The notes: generated by a model not told the origin, from the letters alone. 64,000 bases of DNA from Anaerotruncus massiliensis (ex Togo et al. 2026) (GCF_900199635.1 NZ_LT962687.1:2914541-2978540), one strand, 5' to 3'; counted from the stretch's first letter, positions 1 to 8,871 are shown. Made by a program: numbers and translations.

Positions 1-1349
1 CCGGCTACGCCGGCCGCGCCGTGGCCGTGCTCTCCCGCTTCCTGACCGATTTTTCCGAAGACGAGCTGCGGGAATACGTCTCGCGCGCCTACGCGCCGGA
101 GAAGTTCCCGCCCAAGGCGGTCGCGCCGGTTGTCCCGCTCGACGAAAACGCCCACATCCTCGAGCTTTTCCACGGCCCGACCTGCGCGTTCAAGGATTTT
201 GCGCTGCAATTGCTGCCCTTCCTGCTGACCGCCTCGCTGCGCAAGACCGGCTGCGACAAGACGGTCGTCATCCTCGTGGCCACCTCGGGCGACACGGGCA
301 AGGCCGCGCTCGAGGGGTTCGCCGACGTGCCGGGCGCCAAGATCTGCGTCTTCTATCCCGACGGCGGCACCAGCAACATCCAGCGCCTCCAGATGACCAC
401 CCAGGCGGGAGAGAACGTCATGGTCTTCGCCGCCGAGGGCAATTTTGACGACGCCCAGAACGGCGTCAAGCGGATCTTTACCGACCGCGCCTACGCCGAG
501 GAGCTCGCGGACAGGGGGTACATCCTCTCGTCGGCCAACTCGATCAACTGGGGGCGGCTCGTCCCGCAGATCGCCTACTATTTCTCCGCCTACTGCGAGC
601 TGCTGAACGCGGGCAGGGTCAAGCCCGGCGACCCGGTCAACGTCGTGGTGCCCACCGGCAATTTCGGCAACATTCTGGCGGCCTATTTCGCGAAGCACTG
701 CGGCCTGCCGGTCGGGAAGCTCGTCTGCGCCTCCAACCGGAACAACGTCCTCACCGACTTCATCACGACGGGGACCTACGACCGCAACCGCGGCTTCTAT
801 GTCACGACCTCCCCGTCGATGGACATCCTCATCTCCTCCAACCTCGAGCGGCTGCTCTACCTGCTCTGCGGCCGGGACGACAAGGTCCTGCGCGGCTATA
901 TGGAGGCGCTTGCGAAGACGGGGAAATACACGGTGGGGGCGGACGTCCTCGCGAAGCTGCAAAGCGAGTTCGCGGCGGGCTGCGCCGACGACGCGGCGAC
1001 CGCCGCGGCCATCCGCGGCGTCTACCGGGAGACGGGGTACCTCTGCGACACCCACACCGCGGTGGCGGTGAACGTCTACCGGGATTACGCCGCCAAAACC
1101 GGCGACCGGACGCCGACGGTCATCGCGTCCACCGCAAGCCCCTTCAAATTCGCGAACAGCGTGCTGCCCGCGGCCTTCGGCAGGGCGGCGGACGGCGGGG
1201 ACTTCGCCCTGCTCGCAAAGCTGGCGGAGCTTTCGGGGCAGCCCGCGCCGCAGGCGCTCGCGGGCCTTCAGGATAAGACGGAGCGGTTTACCGCGACGGT
1301 CGAACCCGCGAAGATGAAGGAAGCCGTAAGCGGCTGGCTGGGCATTTGA
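1..1349 (+). CDS. thrC: Threonine synthase (5' partial)
   Basis: Makes threonine from O-phosphohomoserine using PLP, in the cytoplasm. The frame is open to the left edge and reads G-Y-A-G-R-A ahead of the first in-frame GTG at 21. Roughly 50 N-terminal residues therefore lie outside the window, judged from the usual ~490-residue family length. The PLP lysine sits in HGPTCAFKD (K58 counting from the GTG at 21), and ATSGDTGKAAL is the phosphate-binding loop. The gene ends 30 bases before an ApgM-like phosphotransferase on the same strand, so the two are probably co-transcribed. The family call is firm; only the start is missing. Confidence 0.95.
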   Translation, partial: GYAGRAVAVLSRFLTDFSEDELREYVSRAYAPEKFPPKAVAPVVPLDENAHILELFHGPTCAFKDFALQLLPFLLTASLRKTGCDKTVVILVATSGDTGKAALEGFADVPGAKICVFYPDGGTSNIQRLQMTTQAGENVMVFAAEGNFDDAQNGVKRIFTDRAYAEELADRGYILSSANSINWGRLVPQIAYYFSAYCELLNAGRVKPGDPVNVVVPTGNFGNILAAYFAKHCGLPVGKLVCASNRNNVLTDFITTGTYDRNRGFYVTTSPSMDILISSNLERLLYLLCGRDDKVLRGYMEALAKTGKYTVGADVLAKLQSEFAAGCADDAATAAAIRGVYRETGYLCDTHTAVAVNVYRDYAAKTGDRTPTVIASTASPFKFANSVLPAAFGRAADGGDFALLAKLAELSGQPAPQALAGLQDKTERFTATVEPAKMKEAVSGWLGI

Positions 1350-1379
1350 GCGCCCCATTTTGACAGAACGGGTGATCGT

Positions 1380-2600
1380 ATGAAATATGTGGTAATGCTC
1401 GGCGACGGCATGGCGGACCGCCCCGTCCCCGAGCTCGGCGGCAGGACCCCGCTCGAAGCGGCGGTCAAGCCGCATATGGATTTCCTTGCGCAGCACGGCA
1501 CCGTGGGCATGGCGCGCACCGTCCCCGAGGGAATGCCTCCCGGCTCGGACACCGCCAACCTTTCGGTGATGGGCTACGACCCCAGGATCTACTACAGCGG
1601 CCGCTCGCCGCTCGAGGCGGTGAGCATGGGCATCCCGCTCGCGGCGGACGACGTGACCTTCCGCTGCAACCTCGTGAATCTCTCGGAGGAGGGGGCGCTC
1701 GAGGATGCGACGATGGTCGATTACTCCTCCGATGAGATCACGACGGCCGAGTCAACCGAGCTGATAGCCTTCCTGAACCGGGAGTTCCACACCGAAACGC
1801 GCGACCTCTATCCGGGCATCAGCTACCGCCACTGCCTCGTGCTGCGCCACGCCGAGACGGGCACCGACTGCACGCCGCCGCACGACATCTCCTTAAAGCC
1901 CGTGCGGGACTGCCTTCCGAAGGGCCGCTACGGCGAACAGCTGCTCGACATGATGAAGCGGTCCTATGCCCTGCTGCGCGACCATCCGGTCAACCTGGCG
2001 CGCGTTTCCCGCGGCCTGCGCCCAGCCAACTGCTGCTGGTTCTGGGGCGAGGGGACCCGCCCCGCGCTCTCCTCCTTTGAGGAACGGTTCGGCGTGAAAG
2101 GCGGCGTCATCTCCGCCGTCGACCTCATCAAGGGGATCGGTATCTGCGCGGGACTCAAGAGCGTCGACGTGCCCGGCGCGACCGGCAATGTGGACACCAA
2201 CTTCCAAGGCAAGGCGGAGGCGGCGATCGGCCTCTTGCAAAACGGCTGCGACTTTGTCTACATCCATGTGGAGGCGCCCGACGAGTGCGGCCACCGCCAC
2301 GAGGTGGAGAACAAGGTGAAATCGATCGAGCTGATCGACCGGGAGATCCTCGGACGGCTGCTGCCCGCGCTGCAGGCGAGCGGGGAGGACTATGCCGTCC
2401 TGCTGATGCCCGACCACCCGACGCCGCTTTCCATCCGCACCCACAGCGGCGATCCCGTGCCCTTCGTCCTCTACCGCAGCGACCGCGAATCGCCGCTGCA
2501 CGCAGGCGCGTACACCGAGGCGTTCGCCGAAAAGACGGGGCTTTTCATCCCCGAGGGGCACCGCCTGATGGAGAAGCTCCTCCTCGACGAGCGCATCTGA
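1380..2600 (+). CDS. ApgM-type phosphoglycerate mutase family; possible homoserine kinase
   Basis: Alkaline-phosphatase-superfamily protein of the archaeal-type cofactor-independent phosphoglycerate mutase family (406 residues, full length). Visible motifs are the N-terminal metal site VVMLGDGMADRPVPE, the phosphoacceptor-serine motif GSDTANLSVMGYDP, HVEAPDECGHRHE, and the C-terminal MPDHPTPLSIRTHSGDPVPF. Family members next to thrC have been proposed in subsystem annotation to act as homoserine kinase. Here the gene directly follows thrC, and no GHMP-type thrB is seen in the window. That role is inference; phosphoglycerate mutase is the alternative. ATG start at 1380, with only a weak purine-rich stretch (GGGTGA) upstream. 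Confidence 0.85.
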   Translation: MKYVVMLGDGMADRPVPELGGRTPLEAAVKPHMDFLAQHGTVGMARTVPEGMPPGSDTANLSVMGYDPRIYYSGRSPLEAVSMGIPLAADDVTFRCNLVNLSEEGALEDATMVDYSSDEITTAESTELIAFLNREFHTETRDLYPGISYRHCLVLRHAETGTDCTPPHDISLKPVRDCLPKGRYGEQLLDMMKRSYALLRDHPVNLARVSRGLRPANCCWFWGEGTRPALSSFEERFGVKGGVISAVDLIKGIGICAGLKSVDVPGATGNVDTNFQGKAEAAIGLLQNGCDFVYIHVEAPDECGHRHEVENKVKSIELIDREILGRLLPALQASGEDYAVLLMPDHPTPLSIRTHSGDPVPFVLYRSDRESPLHAGAYTEAFAEKTGLFIPEGHRLMEKLLLDERI

Positions 2601-2618
2601 AATTTTCCGGAAAAGCGG

Positions 2619-2647
2619 TTGACAAGCCGGGAGCCCAATGATATAAT
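2619..2647 (+). promoter_or_regulatory. Consensus sigma-A promoter for tRNA-Leu
   Basis: Perfect TTGACA (2619-2624), 17-base spacer and perfect TATAAT (2642-2647), ending 32 bases before the tRNA. It lies just after the ApgM-like gene, so the tRNA has its own strong promoter. Confidence 0.9.
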
Positions 2648-2679
2648 AATCAAGCACGATTGCTGAATCGTGCTGATAT

Positions 2680-2766
2680 GCGGGTATGGCGGAATTGGCA
2701 GACGCGTTAGATTCAGGTTCTAATGGTCGCAAGGCTGTGCAGGTTCAAGTCCTGTTACCCGCACCA
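2680..2766 (+). tRNA. tRNA-Leu (anticodon CAG)
   Basis: Class II tRNA with a long variable arm. Acceptor strands are GCGGGTA (2680-2686) and TACCCGC (2756-2762), followed by discriminator A and an encoded CCA (2764-2766). The anticodon loop TTCAGGT gives anticodon CAG, reading CUG. The T-arm contains GGTTCAAGTCC. Confidence 0.95.
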
Positions 2767-2771
2767 AAAGT

Positions 2772-2808
2772 AAGAAATCCGAACCCAATGGGTTCGGATT
2801 TCTTTTAT
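2772..2808 (+). terminator. Rho-independent terminator after tRNA-Leu
   Basis: A 15-bp perfect stem (2772-2786 with 2790-2804) around the triloop AAT runs into a T-rich tail. Confidence 0.9.
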
Positions 2809-2847
2809 TGCCCGCGCCGGCGCAAATCCGCTCCATGGCCGCGCATC

Positions 2848-3792
2848 CTATTCCACCGCCGTGATCTCGGCGGTCCCCGAAAACGTCTCGATCAGGTCCT
2901 CCCCGGAGACCGCCTGCCCCAGCGCATAAAGGCCGCCGCCGCTGCCGAAGCGATCGTAGAACATCACCACGTCCCCCCAGGGCGCGTAGTAGGCCAGCGT
3001 ACCTTTCCCGGCGTTCGCCAGGGGCGTTTCCGCCGTGTCCAGCTTGTCCGGCGGGTAAAAGACCTTCTCGTTGGTGCTGAAGTCCTCGATCTCCGCCGTC
3101 AGGGGGAGCTGTGCATAGAGCGTTTTCGCCGCCCGGCTGTCGTTGAGTTCAAACAGCACCGTGTTCCCGCTTGCCGTTACGCTTATCCGCATCGTTTCCG
3201 CCTCCTTTGTCCGGTCGGCTTCCTCTTTCCCCGGCGCGGGGCCAGCCGCGCTTTCGAACGCGAAGGACACCGCCACGCCGCCGCTGCCGAGTGCGTCCGC
3301 AAGGCCCGGCGCGTCCTCGACCCGCCCGAGCGGCGTATAGCGGTACGTGGTGGAGAAGCTCTCATAGAACAACACCAGGCAGTCGGCGCCGTACAGCATC
3401 AGATCTCCCGCGCGGATTTGGGAGGGGACCCGGGAATCGGTGGGGAGGCCGTCGTCGAGATAGCAGTATTTTTCGTTTCCGTTCATTTCGCTCATTTCGA
3501 GCGTCAGAGGCAGGCGTTCCGCCAGCGCCCGCGCGGCCCCGCTGTCGTAGAGCCGCGCCAAAAAGGTCTGCCCGCCGACCGTGACCCGCAGGGCGCGCCC
3601 GTCCGGCTCCGCCGCTGGGGCAGCGGCGTCCTCCTCCGGCAGATCCGCTCCCGTGGAAGCGGCCGGGGCCGCCTCCGCGTGGGACGGTGGATCGGAAAGG
3701 CCTTCCCCGGGCGCCTGCCCCGCGTTCCCGCCGCAGGCCGCGAGATTCAAGGCGAGCAGCAGGGCCAAAATCAATGAGAATTCCCGCTTCAA
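2848..3792 (-). CDS. Lipoprotein with two cyclophilin-like domains
   Basis: Predicted exported lipoprotein. A basic start (KREFS) and hydrophobic stretch lead to the lipobox LNLAAC, then a Pro/Ala/Glu-rich linker. Two related beta-rich domains of the bacterial cyclophilin-like fold (PF18050 type) follow, each with a strand resembling ARLYDSGAARALAERLPL or FELNDSRAAKTLYAQLPL, then a G-D-LMLYG or GDVVMFY strand. I chose the TTG at 3792 because AAAGGGGG lies 8 bases upstream and the signal peptide starts there; an open frame extends further up but adds a non-signal tail. Such domains are often seen near flavodoxins. No catalytic role is claimed. Confidence 0.75.
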   Translation of the reverse strand: MKREFSLILALLLALNLAACGGNAGQAPGEGLSDPPSHAEAAPAASTGADLPEEDAAAPAAEPDGRALRVTVGGQTFLARLYDSGAARALAERLPLTLEMSEMNGNEKYCYLDDGLPTDSRVPSQIRAGDLMLYGADCLVLFYESFSTTYRYTPLGRVEDAPGLADALGSGGVAVSFAFESAAGPAPGKEEADRTKEAETMRISVTASGNTVLFELNDSRAAKTLYAQLPLTAEIEDFSTNEKVFYPPDKLDTAETPLANAGKGTLAYYAPWGDVVMFYDRFGSGGGLYALGQAVSGEDLIETFSGTAEITAVE

Positions 3793-3871
3793 TCGGGGCG
3801 CCCCCTTTCTCCGGGCCCGGCGGGCTTGCCGCGCCGGGCAGGTTCTAATTCGTTTCAAGGCCCCGGGGCCT

Positions 3872-4741
3872 TTACGCACAGCACGCCCGCGCCTCCCCGC
3901 CAGCCGGCCGTTTTGTCACGACCTGCCCCTTGGCCGCTTCGTCGTCCAGGATGATCTCCCCCACGGCGGGCGCCAGGATGCGCCCGGACCGCGGATTTTT
4001 GATGCTGGCGACCGGCGTGGTGATTGTGGCGTCCACATCGGATTTCTCGAAGGCGAGATCCGTGCCGGTCATCTCGCAGTCGACGAGCTTGAGGTTTTTG
4101 CAGTAGCAGAGCGGCTGGGTCCCGATGATCTTGCAGTTTATGAGGGTGAGGCCGTCCGAGTACCACGCAAGGTATTCGCCCTTGACCACGCTGTCCTTTA
4201 CCGTAACATTCCGGGCGTGCCAGAAGGCATCCTTCGTATCGAGCATGCAGTTTTCCAGGACGGCGTTTTGCACGTACTGGAAGGAATATTTTCCCTTGAA
4301 GCGCACGCCGGATAAATACAGGTCCTCGGCGCGCATCATGAAGTATTCGCCCTCGGCGGCGCAGTCCTCCATCCGGACGCCCTTGGCCGACCAGCCGAAC
4401 TCGGGCGAGACGATGTCGCAGCCGCGCAGGACGGCCCGGCTGCATTCCCGCAGGGCCTTAATCCCGTGCAGCTTCGTCCCGGAGATCTCGATGCCGTCGG
4501 AATACCAGAGCGCCGCGCGGCAGAGCCCGGTCATCTCCGAGTCCGTTATTTGCAGCCCGCGGACGTGCCAGAACGGGTAACGCAGGTTGAAAAAGCAATG
4601 CTCCGCCCGGATTTCGGAAGACTCCTTAAACGCGCTCTCCCCATCGGCGGGGCCGTCAAAGGCGCAGTCCTTCACGAGCAGCTCCCTGCTGCCGTAGAGC
4701 GCCCGTTCCTGGTCAAAGGTCCGGTTGCTGATCTGTTTCAT
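3872..4741 (-). CDS. DUF3737 family beta-helix protein
   Basis: 289 residues made of short repeated strands with N/D/C ladders such as LVKDCAF, IRAEHCFF, LQITDSEM and AVLRGCDI, typical of the right-handed beta-helix DUF3737 family and at the usual length. It begins with the family hallmark MKQISNRTFDQERALYGS. No signal peptide is seen, so it is probably cytoplasmic; biochemical function is unknown. Its ATG overlaps the stop of the upstream small helical gene by 4 bases (ATGA), indicating translational coupling. The C-terminus carries a Cys pair (ACCA). Confidence 0.85.
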   Translation of the reverse strand: MKQISNRTFDQERALYGSRELLVKDCAFDGPADGESAFKESSEIRAEHCFFNLRYPFWHVRGLQITDSEMTGLCRAALWYSDGIEISGTKLHGIKALRECSRAVLRGCDIVSPEFGWSAKGVRMEDCAAEGEYFMMRAEDLYLSGVRFKGKYSFQYVQNAVLENCMLDTKDAFWHARNVTVKDSVVKGEYLAWYSDGLTLINCKIIGTQPLCYCKNLKLVDCEMTGTDLAFEKSDVDATITTPVASIKNPRSGRILAPAVGEIILDDEAAKGQVVTKRPAGGEARACCA

Positions 4742-5016
4742 ATCGGTTCCTCCCTGCCCAATCCGGGCGGTATTGAAATGAGGTCTCGTTCGATCCGGTA
4801 AATCAGGTAATCCAGGCAGTCGATCCGCCTTTCGTCCCGGTGGATCCGGTCGAGCAGCGCGTCCCGGTGCCCGGAAAGCATCTTGAGCTGGTCCTTCCTG
4901 CCGCCTTCCCTCAGGCAGTCCAGAAACCTTGCGATCAAGTCCGGGCCGCAGCCGGCGTCCATGAGGTTCCGGACCAGTTCCTCCCGCGGCGTGTCGCGTT
5001 CCGTCGTCATCCGCAT
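4738..5016 (-). CDS. Small protein resembling a MerR C-terminal helix, no HTH
   Basis: 92 residues, predicted helical. The pattern LMDAGCGPDLIARFLDCL...LLDRIHRDERRIDCLDYLIYRIE resembles the effector/dimerisation part of MerR-type regulators, including the MerR gene at 10079 in this window (DVGFSNGEVETYMRLLL...KQKQLDRLDYLRYKIQ). There is no upstream winged-helix DNA-binding part, so it may be a truncated regulator or a dimerisation partner. It is the first gene of an operon with DUF3737 and diverges from a LysR gene, whose protein is the obvious candidate regulator. Confidence 0.65.
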   Translation of the reverse strand: MRMTTERDTPREELVRNLMDAGCGPDLIARFLDCLREGGRKDQLKMLSGHRDALLDRIHRDERRIDCLDYLIYRIERDLISIPPGLGREEPI

Positions 5017-5043
5017 CTCCCCTCCGGCGGCTATTCTGGTTTC

Positions 5044-5072
5044 ATTATAGGCCGGGGAAGAAACGATAGCAA
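5044..5072 (-). promoter_or_regulatory. Promoter for the small helical gene and DUF3737
   Basis: On the minus strand TTGCTA (5067-5072), 17 bases, TATAAT (5044-5049), 28 bases before the start at 5016. It faces away from the LysR promoter, and the roughly 50 bases between the two are AT-rich and suited to a LysR binding site. Confidence 0.7.
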
Positions 5073-5099
5073 ATACTTATGTCAAATATATAACCATAG

Positions 5100-5128
5100 T
5101 TGAAACCTATTCAAATATGTCTTATACT
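5100..5128 (+). promoter_or_regulatory. Promoter for lysR (5151)
   Basis: TTGAAA (5100-5105), 17 bases, TATACT (5123-5128), then a G-rich ribosome binding site (AAGGGGGG) just before the start codons. Confidence 0.7.
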
Positions 5129-5150
5129 GGTGGCATAAGGGGGGCGCGTG

Positions 5151-6035
5151 ATGGAACTGAGAGTCTTACAGTATTTTCTCGCAGTGGCAAGGGAACAGAG
5201 CATCTCCGCGGCGGCGGAGTCGCTGCATCTTTCGCAGCCGACCCTTTCCATCCAGCTGAAGAATCTGGAGGAGGAGCTGGGAAAGCGGCTGATGATCCGG
5301 GGGACGCCGGGCTCCCGCAGGATCACCCTGACCGAGGAGGGGATGATCCTGCGCAAACGCGCGGAAGAGATTTTGGACCTGGTGAAAAAAACCGAAAGCG
5401 AGCTGTCGCTTTCGGACGGGGTGGTGGCCGGAGACATCCACATCGGGACCGGGGAAACCGATATCGTCCGGATGATCGCGCGGGCGGCGCGAAGCCTCCG
5501 GGAAACCTGCCCGGAAATCCATTACCACATCTCCAGCGGCAACGCCGTTTACGTGCTGGAACAGCTCGACAAGGGCCTCATCGATTTTGGGCTGGTCTTT
5601 GGGGCCGTCGATTCGGGAAAGTACCAGTCCCTGAAGCTCCCCGCAAAGGACACGTGGGGCGTTCTGATGCGCAAGGACGCCCCGCTCGCGGCCAAGGAGG
5701 CCGTCGTCCCGGAGGATCTGTGGGATCAGCCGCTCATCATTTCCAGCCAGAAAAGCGACGACTGGCCGCTCACCGGCTGGATGAAGCGGGATATCGCCGA
5801 ATGGAACGTGGCGGCAACCTACAACCTCGTCTTCAACGCCTCCCTCCTGGTGGACGAGGGGCTGGGGTACGCGCTTTGCCTGGATAAGCTGATCAATACG
5901 TCGGGGGAAAGCGGTCTCTGCTTTCGTCCGCTCAGCCCCGGGCTGGAGTCCGGGGCGTCCATCATCTGGAAACGGTATCAGGTGCTTTCCAAGGCCGCGG
6001 AGAAGTTTTTGCAGACGCTCCGCAACGCCTTATAG
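5151..6035 (+). CDS. LysR family transcriptional regulator
   Basis: 294 residues. The N-terminal winged HTH (ELRVLQYFLAVAREQSISAAAESLHLSQPTLSIQLKNLE) is canonical LysR and is followed by the periplasmic-binding-like effector domain. The ATG at 5151 is preferred; a GTG one codon upstream (5148) is possible. It diverges from a small helical gene plus DUF3737 and probably controls them. A second, clearly related LysR gene lies at 9093 and likewise neighbours a MerR-type gene, so the two loci look like duplicated regulatory modules. The inducer is not evident. Confidence 0.93.
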   Translation: MELRVLQYFLAVAREQSISAAAESLHLSQPTLSIQLKNLEEELGKRLMIRGTPGSRRITLTEEGMILRKRAEEILDLVKKTESELSLSDGVVAGDIHIGTGETDIVRMIARAARSLRETCPEIHYHISSGNAVYVLEQLDKGLIDFGLVFGAVDSGKYQSLKLPAKDTWGVLMRKDAPLAAKEAVVPEDLWDQPLIISSQKSDDWPLTGWMKRDIAEWNVAATYNLVFNASLLVDEGLGYALCLDKLINTSGESGLCFRPLSPGLESGASIIWKRYQVLSKAAEKFLQTLRNAL

Positions 6036-6057
6036 GTGGTGCCGGCGGACAGAACAA

Positions 6058-6098
6058 GAGCCCCGGAGACCGGCCCGCAAAGCCGGTCCCCGGGGCTC
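6058..6098. terminator. Intergenic hairpin between convergent genes
   Basis: Long GC-rich stem (GAGCCCCGG...GACCGGC with GCCGGTC...CCGGGGCTC) between the convergent lysR and helicase genes. There is no clear T-tract, so it may act as a bidirectional or weak terminator. Confidence 0.55.
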
Positions 6099-6129
6099 CC
6101 GCACGAACGGCCGCCCGGATAAAAATTCC

Positions 6130-8871
6130 TCAGGTAAGAACGCTTTGATTCAGCAGGGTATCGATCTGCCGCTCAAACTCGCCCGCGGTCAACGCGGCCT
6201 TTGAGGACAAGCGCCAGAGCGGGATCCGCATATGCCGGATCGCCGCATCCTTTTTCTCATCCCTCGTTCTCTGCTCGGGGGTATTGTGGAAGCGCCCGTC
6301 CAGCTCTATGGCCAGGATGGGATTATCGATCGCGTTGCAAAGGGTGAAATCCACGTGCGTGTTGTGGTGCAGGACAAAAGCACGCATGGCGGGGTCCTGA
6401 TCCAAATATGCCTGATCGGTTATCAGGTTTGCCAGGGGGAGCTTCACCCGGCAGTACATCTGAGGATGTCTGCTGATATATGTATCGATATGCCGGTAGA
6501 CGGTTTCCTCAAAAATGTTGTCTAAATTGTCGTGCGGCGTGTAGGCGCGCATCTTTCGGTACAAACCGTCAAACAGGCAGACCGTCTTGTCCGGGATTCT
6601 TTGCCCGTAGCTGTTGATATAATCGATCAGATCGCGCATTTCCTCGCTTTTGCGGTGCAGGAAAGGCGCGTCCGCCACCATGACGAACCGCTTTTTCGCC
6701 CGTGAAACGGCGACATTGAGCAGTTCTTTCTTGAACAGGCAGTGCTCTCCGGACAGGTGGTTGTTGGCAAAGGGCAGATCGTTGAGCACGGTGGAAAAGA
6801 ATACGGTATCCTGCCCCCTTCCCTGGAAGGTGTGGATCGTACCGCACACGTCTTTCCCGCAGTGGAAGTGGCTTCTCAAATGTTCGCCCTGCGCCTTGAA
6901 CGGCGTTATGACATACGTCTTTTCCAGCGCCGGGCCGGTCAATTCTTCAATTGCCCGGATCTCCCTTTCATTGCAGAAAGAGCTTCCCGATCTGTCCGGC
7001 TGCGCATACTTGCCCTGGTCCACCGTCACCATCTGCATCGCGTTCTGATGGGCCTCGGTATAGATGATCAGTTCCCCGTTGTAGTAAAATTTGTTGCAGT
7101 AGTTGATGATCATATAGTCGCACCGGTAGTGCTCCCGCAGGAGGGTCGGCTCCAGGGACCAAACCTTTTGCACGGAGCTCAAAAGGTTCTCCCGGAAGTA
7201 GTCATACGGTTCTTTCACGGCCGGCAGGGCGCCGGAGGCCCCGTCGGTGATCGCGCTCAACTGCTTCTGGTCCCCGACAATGATGCAGCGCTCCGCCAGA
7301 TGGAGAACGGGAAGCCCGGTGATCAAATCGCATTGCGACGCCTCGTCCATGATGACGCAGTCAATTTTGTCCGCGCCCTTCAGCATATCGCTGAAATTGT
7401 AAACAAGGGCGTCCGCCGTGGTCAATATCACCGGATAGAACGCCCGGACTGCCTGCTTGCAGCCTCTATACAGGTTTCCTTCCTGGCGCTGCATCACCTC
7501 CGCCGCCTTCCGCCGTTCGGGATCTGTGTAAAACGCCCGCAAAAACTGCGCCAGCGCCTGTGTGGAGACGTTGATATAACGGCGGTCGTACAGCTCGGCC
7601 AGCTCGCGCTGCTTCTCCCGGAGCCCGGCACGCTCCAACTCCGCGGACAGCTGCTCGATCTCACGCTGCAAGTAAATGGATTCCAGCCGGAATTGCAGCA
7701 ATAGTCCCTCGGATTTGAAGCTGTCGACATCCAGCCTCCAGATAAAGCTGTTTTTGATGCGGTCCCAAATGGAATAGCGGCCGGTATAGTCCAGCCTTTG
7801 CAGGGCGTGGGCGATGCGGTCGATCTCGCGGCGCATGCTTTCAAGGCCGCGGTTCTGAAACCTGTCGATGTTTCGAAATACGGGCTCCTCCCGGAACGCC
7901 TCTCTCCGTTTTTCCATATGCCGCAGCGCATTCTCATCTTCCTGCAGCCTGTTTTTCATTTCAACCAGACGGTTGATGTCCGCTTCCATCGCCTTCAGCC
8001 GCTTATAAAGCGAATGCAGCGTTTCTTCGTCGGGCGCGCGCTCCGGGATTCCCAACGCGCCGTCAAGCGTTTCCTGCACGCTCGACCTGAGGGTGTGATC
8101 CAGCTCCCGCATGATCTGCTGGTTCCCCAAGCGGAGATAGAAGGGGGGCAATCGCAGGCCGTCCAGCTCCTCCTTGATGTTTTCGATCGCGGAGTTGTTT
8201 TTTGAAACAACGACGACGCGCTTTCCGCTGATCACCAGATTCGCCAGGATGCTCAGAATCGTCGTCGTCTTGCCGGTCCCCGGGGGTCCTTCAATGACGG
8301 AGATCCGTTCGGACAGCGCCTTCTCGATCGCCTGCTTCTGCGAAAAGTTGGAACGGCTGAGCAATAGGATCGGCTGCTCCTTTGCCGTTTCAGGCGGGTC
8401 CGCGGGCGTTGCAAGGAGGTAATGCGTCAGCAGGCTCTCCGGCTGGAGGTAGGCCTGATGAAAAATGGTCTCCAGCCGGTCCGCCGCCAGCTTTTTCAGA
8501 TCCGTTTTGGGTTCTCCAAGCGCCTCCTCGTGCGGCTGTTCTTTCCGTTGCGAGACAATCTGTTTATAATACTCCTGATAGTGCGTGAAAAGACGCTCGA
8601 CCTCTTCCATCCCGGCGCCATACGCGTCAAGGCAGGTCCGGTACTCCTCGAACCGCCGCTGTTCCTGCGGGGATGCAAAATGACAGGAGCGGATATTTTC
8701 AAACCGGTAGGACATCTCCCGGCCGGAACCGGCAAACCTTCCCCGCAGCTTTCCCGCCTGATAACCGTCCACATGGATTTTGGAGACCCGTTCGGAGGTC
8801 CCGGTTACCGCGAGCAGACCGCCATGCTCGCGGGCGAAATCCAAATAGCGCAACAGCTCGGTTCTTTCCAT
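6130..8871 (-). CDS. SF1 (Upf1-like) helicase with C-terminal DUF2726 nuclease-like domain
   Basis: A 913-residue ATP-dependent helicase. Walker A is EGPPGTGKTTT (about residues 195-205). A long coiled region (about 270-450) interrupts the helicase core. Walker B reads CVIMDEASQCDL, followed by IIVGDQKQLSAI, the GTIHTFQGRGQDTV motif and NVAVSRAKKRFVMV, all typical of Upf1/Dna2-like SF1B enzymes. The C-terminal ~120 residues (ILAIELDGRFHNTPEQRTRDE...KDAAI) match the DUF2726/Vsr-like PD-(D/E)xK fold with E-x-D and downstream lysines. ATG at 8871 is favoured over GTG at 8883 because GGGGTGAG is well spaced. A repair or defence helicase-nuclease is inferred; the gene stands alone. Confidence 0.85.
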   Translation of the reverse strand: MERTELLRYLDFAREHGGLLAVTGTSERVSKIHVDGYQAGKLRGRFAGSGREMSYRFENIRSCHFASPQEQRRFEEYRTCLDAYGAGMEEVERLFTHYQEYYKQIVSQRKEQPHEEALGEPKTDLKKLAADRLETIFHQAYLQPESLLTHYLLATPADPPETAKEQPILLLSRSNFSQKQAIEKALSERISVIEGPPGTGKTTTILSILANLVISGKRVVVVSKNNSAIENIKEELDGLRLPPFYLRLGNQQIMRELDHTLRSSVQETLDGALGIPERAPDEETLHSLYKRLKAMEADINRLVEMKNRLQEDENALRHMEKRREAFREEPVFRNIDRFQNRGLESMRREIDRIAHALQRLDYTGRYSIWDRIKNSFIWRLDVDSFKSEGLLLQFRLESIYLQREIEQLSAELERAGLREKQRELAELYDRRYINVSTQALAQFLRAFYTDPERRKAAEVMQRQEGNLYRGCKQAVRAFYPVILTTADALVYNFSDMLKGADKIDCVIMDEASQCDLITGLPVLHLAERCIIVGDQKQLSAITDGASGALPAVKEPYDYFRENLLSSVQKVWSLEPTLLREHYRCDYMIINYCNKFYYNGELIIYTEAHQNAMQMVTVDQGKYAQPDRSGSSFCNEREIRAIEELTGPALEKTYVITPFKAQGEHLRSHFHCGKDVCGTIHTFQGRGQDTVFFSTVLNDLPFANNHLSGEHCLFKKELLNVAVSRAKKRFVMVADAPFLHRKSEEMRDLIDYINSYGQRIPDKTVCLFDGLYRKMRAYTPHDNLDNIFEETVYRHIDTYISRHPQMYCRVKLPLANLITDQAYLDQDPAMRAFVLHHNTHVDFTLCNAIDNPILAIELDGRFHNTPEQRTRDEKKDAAIRHMRIPLWRLSSKAALTAGEFERQIDTLLNQSVLT

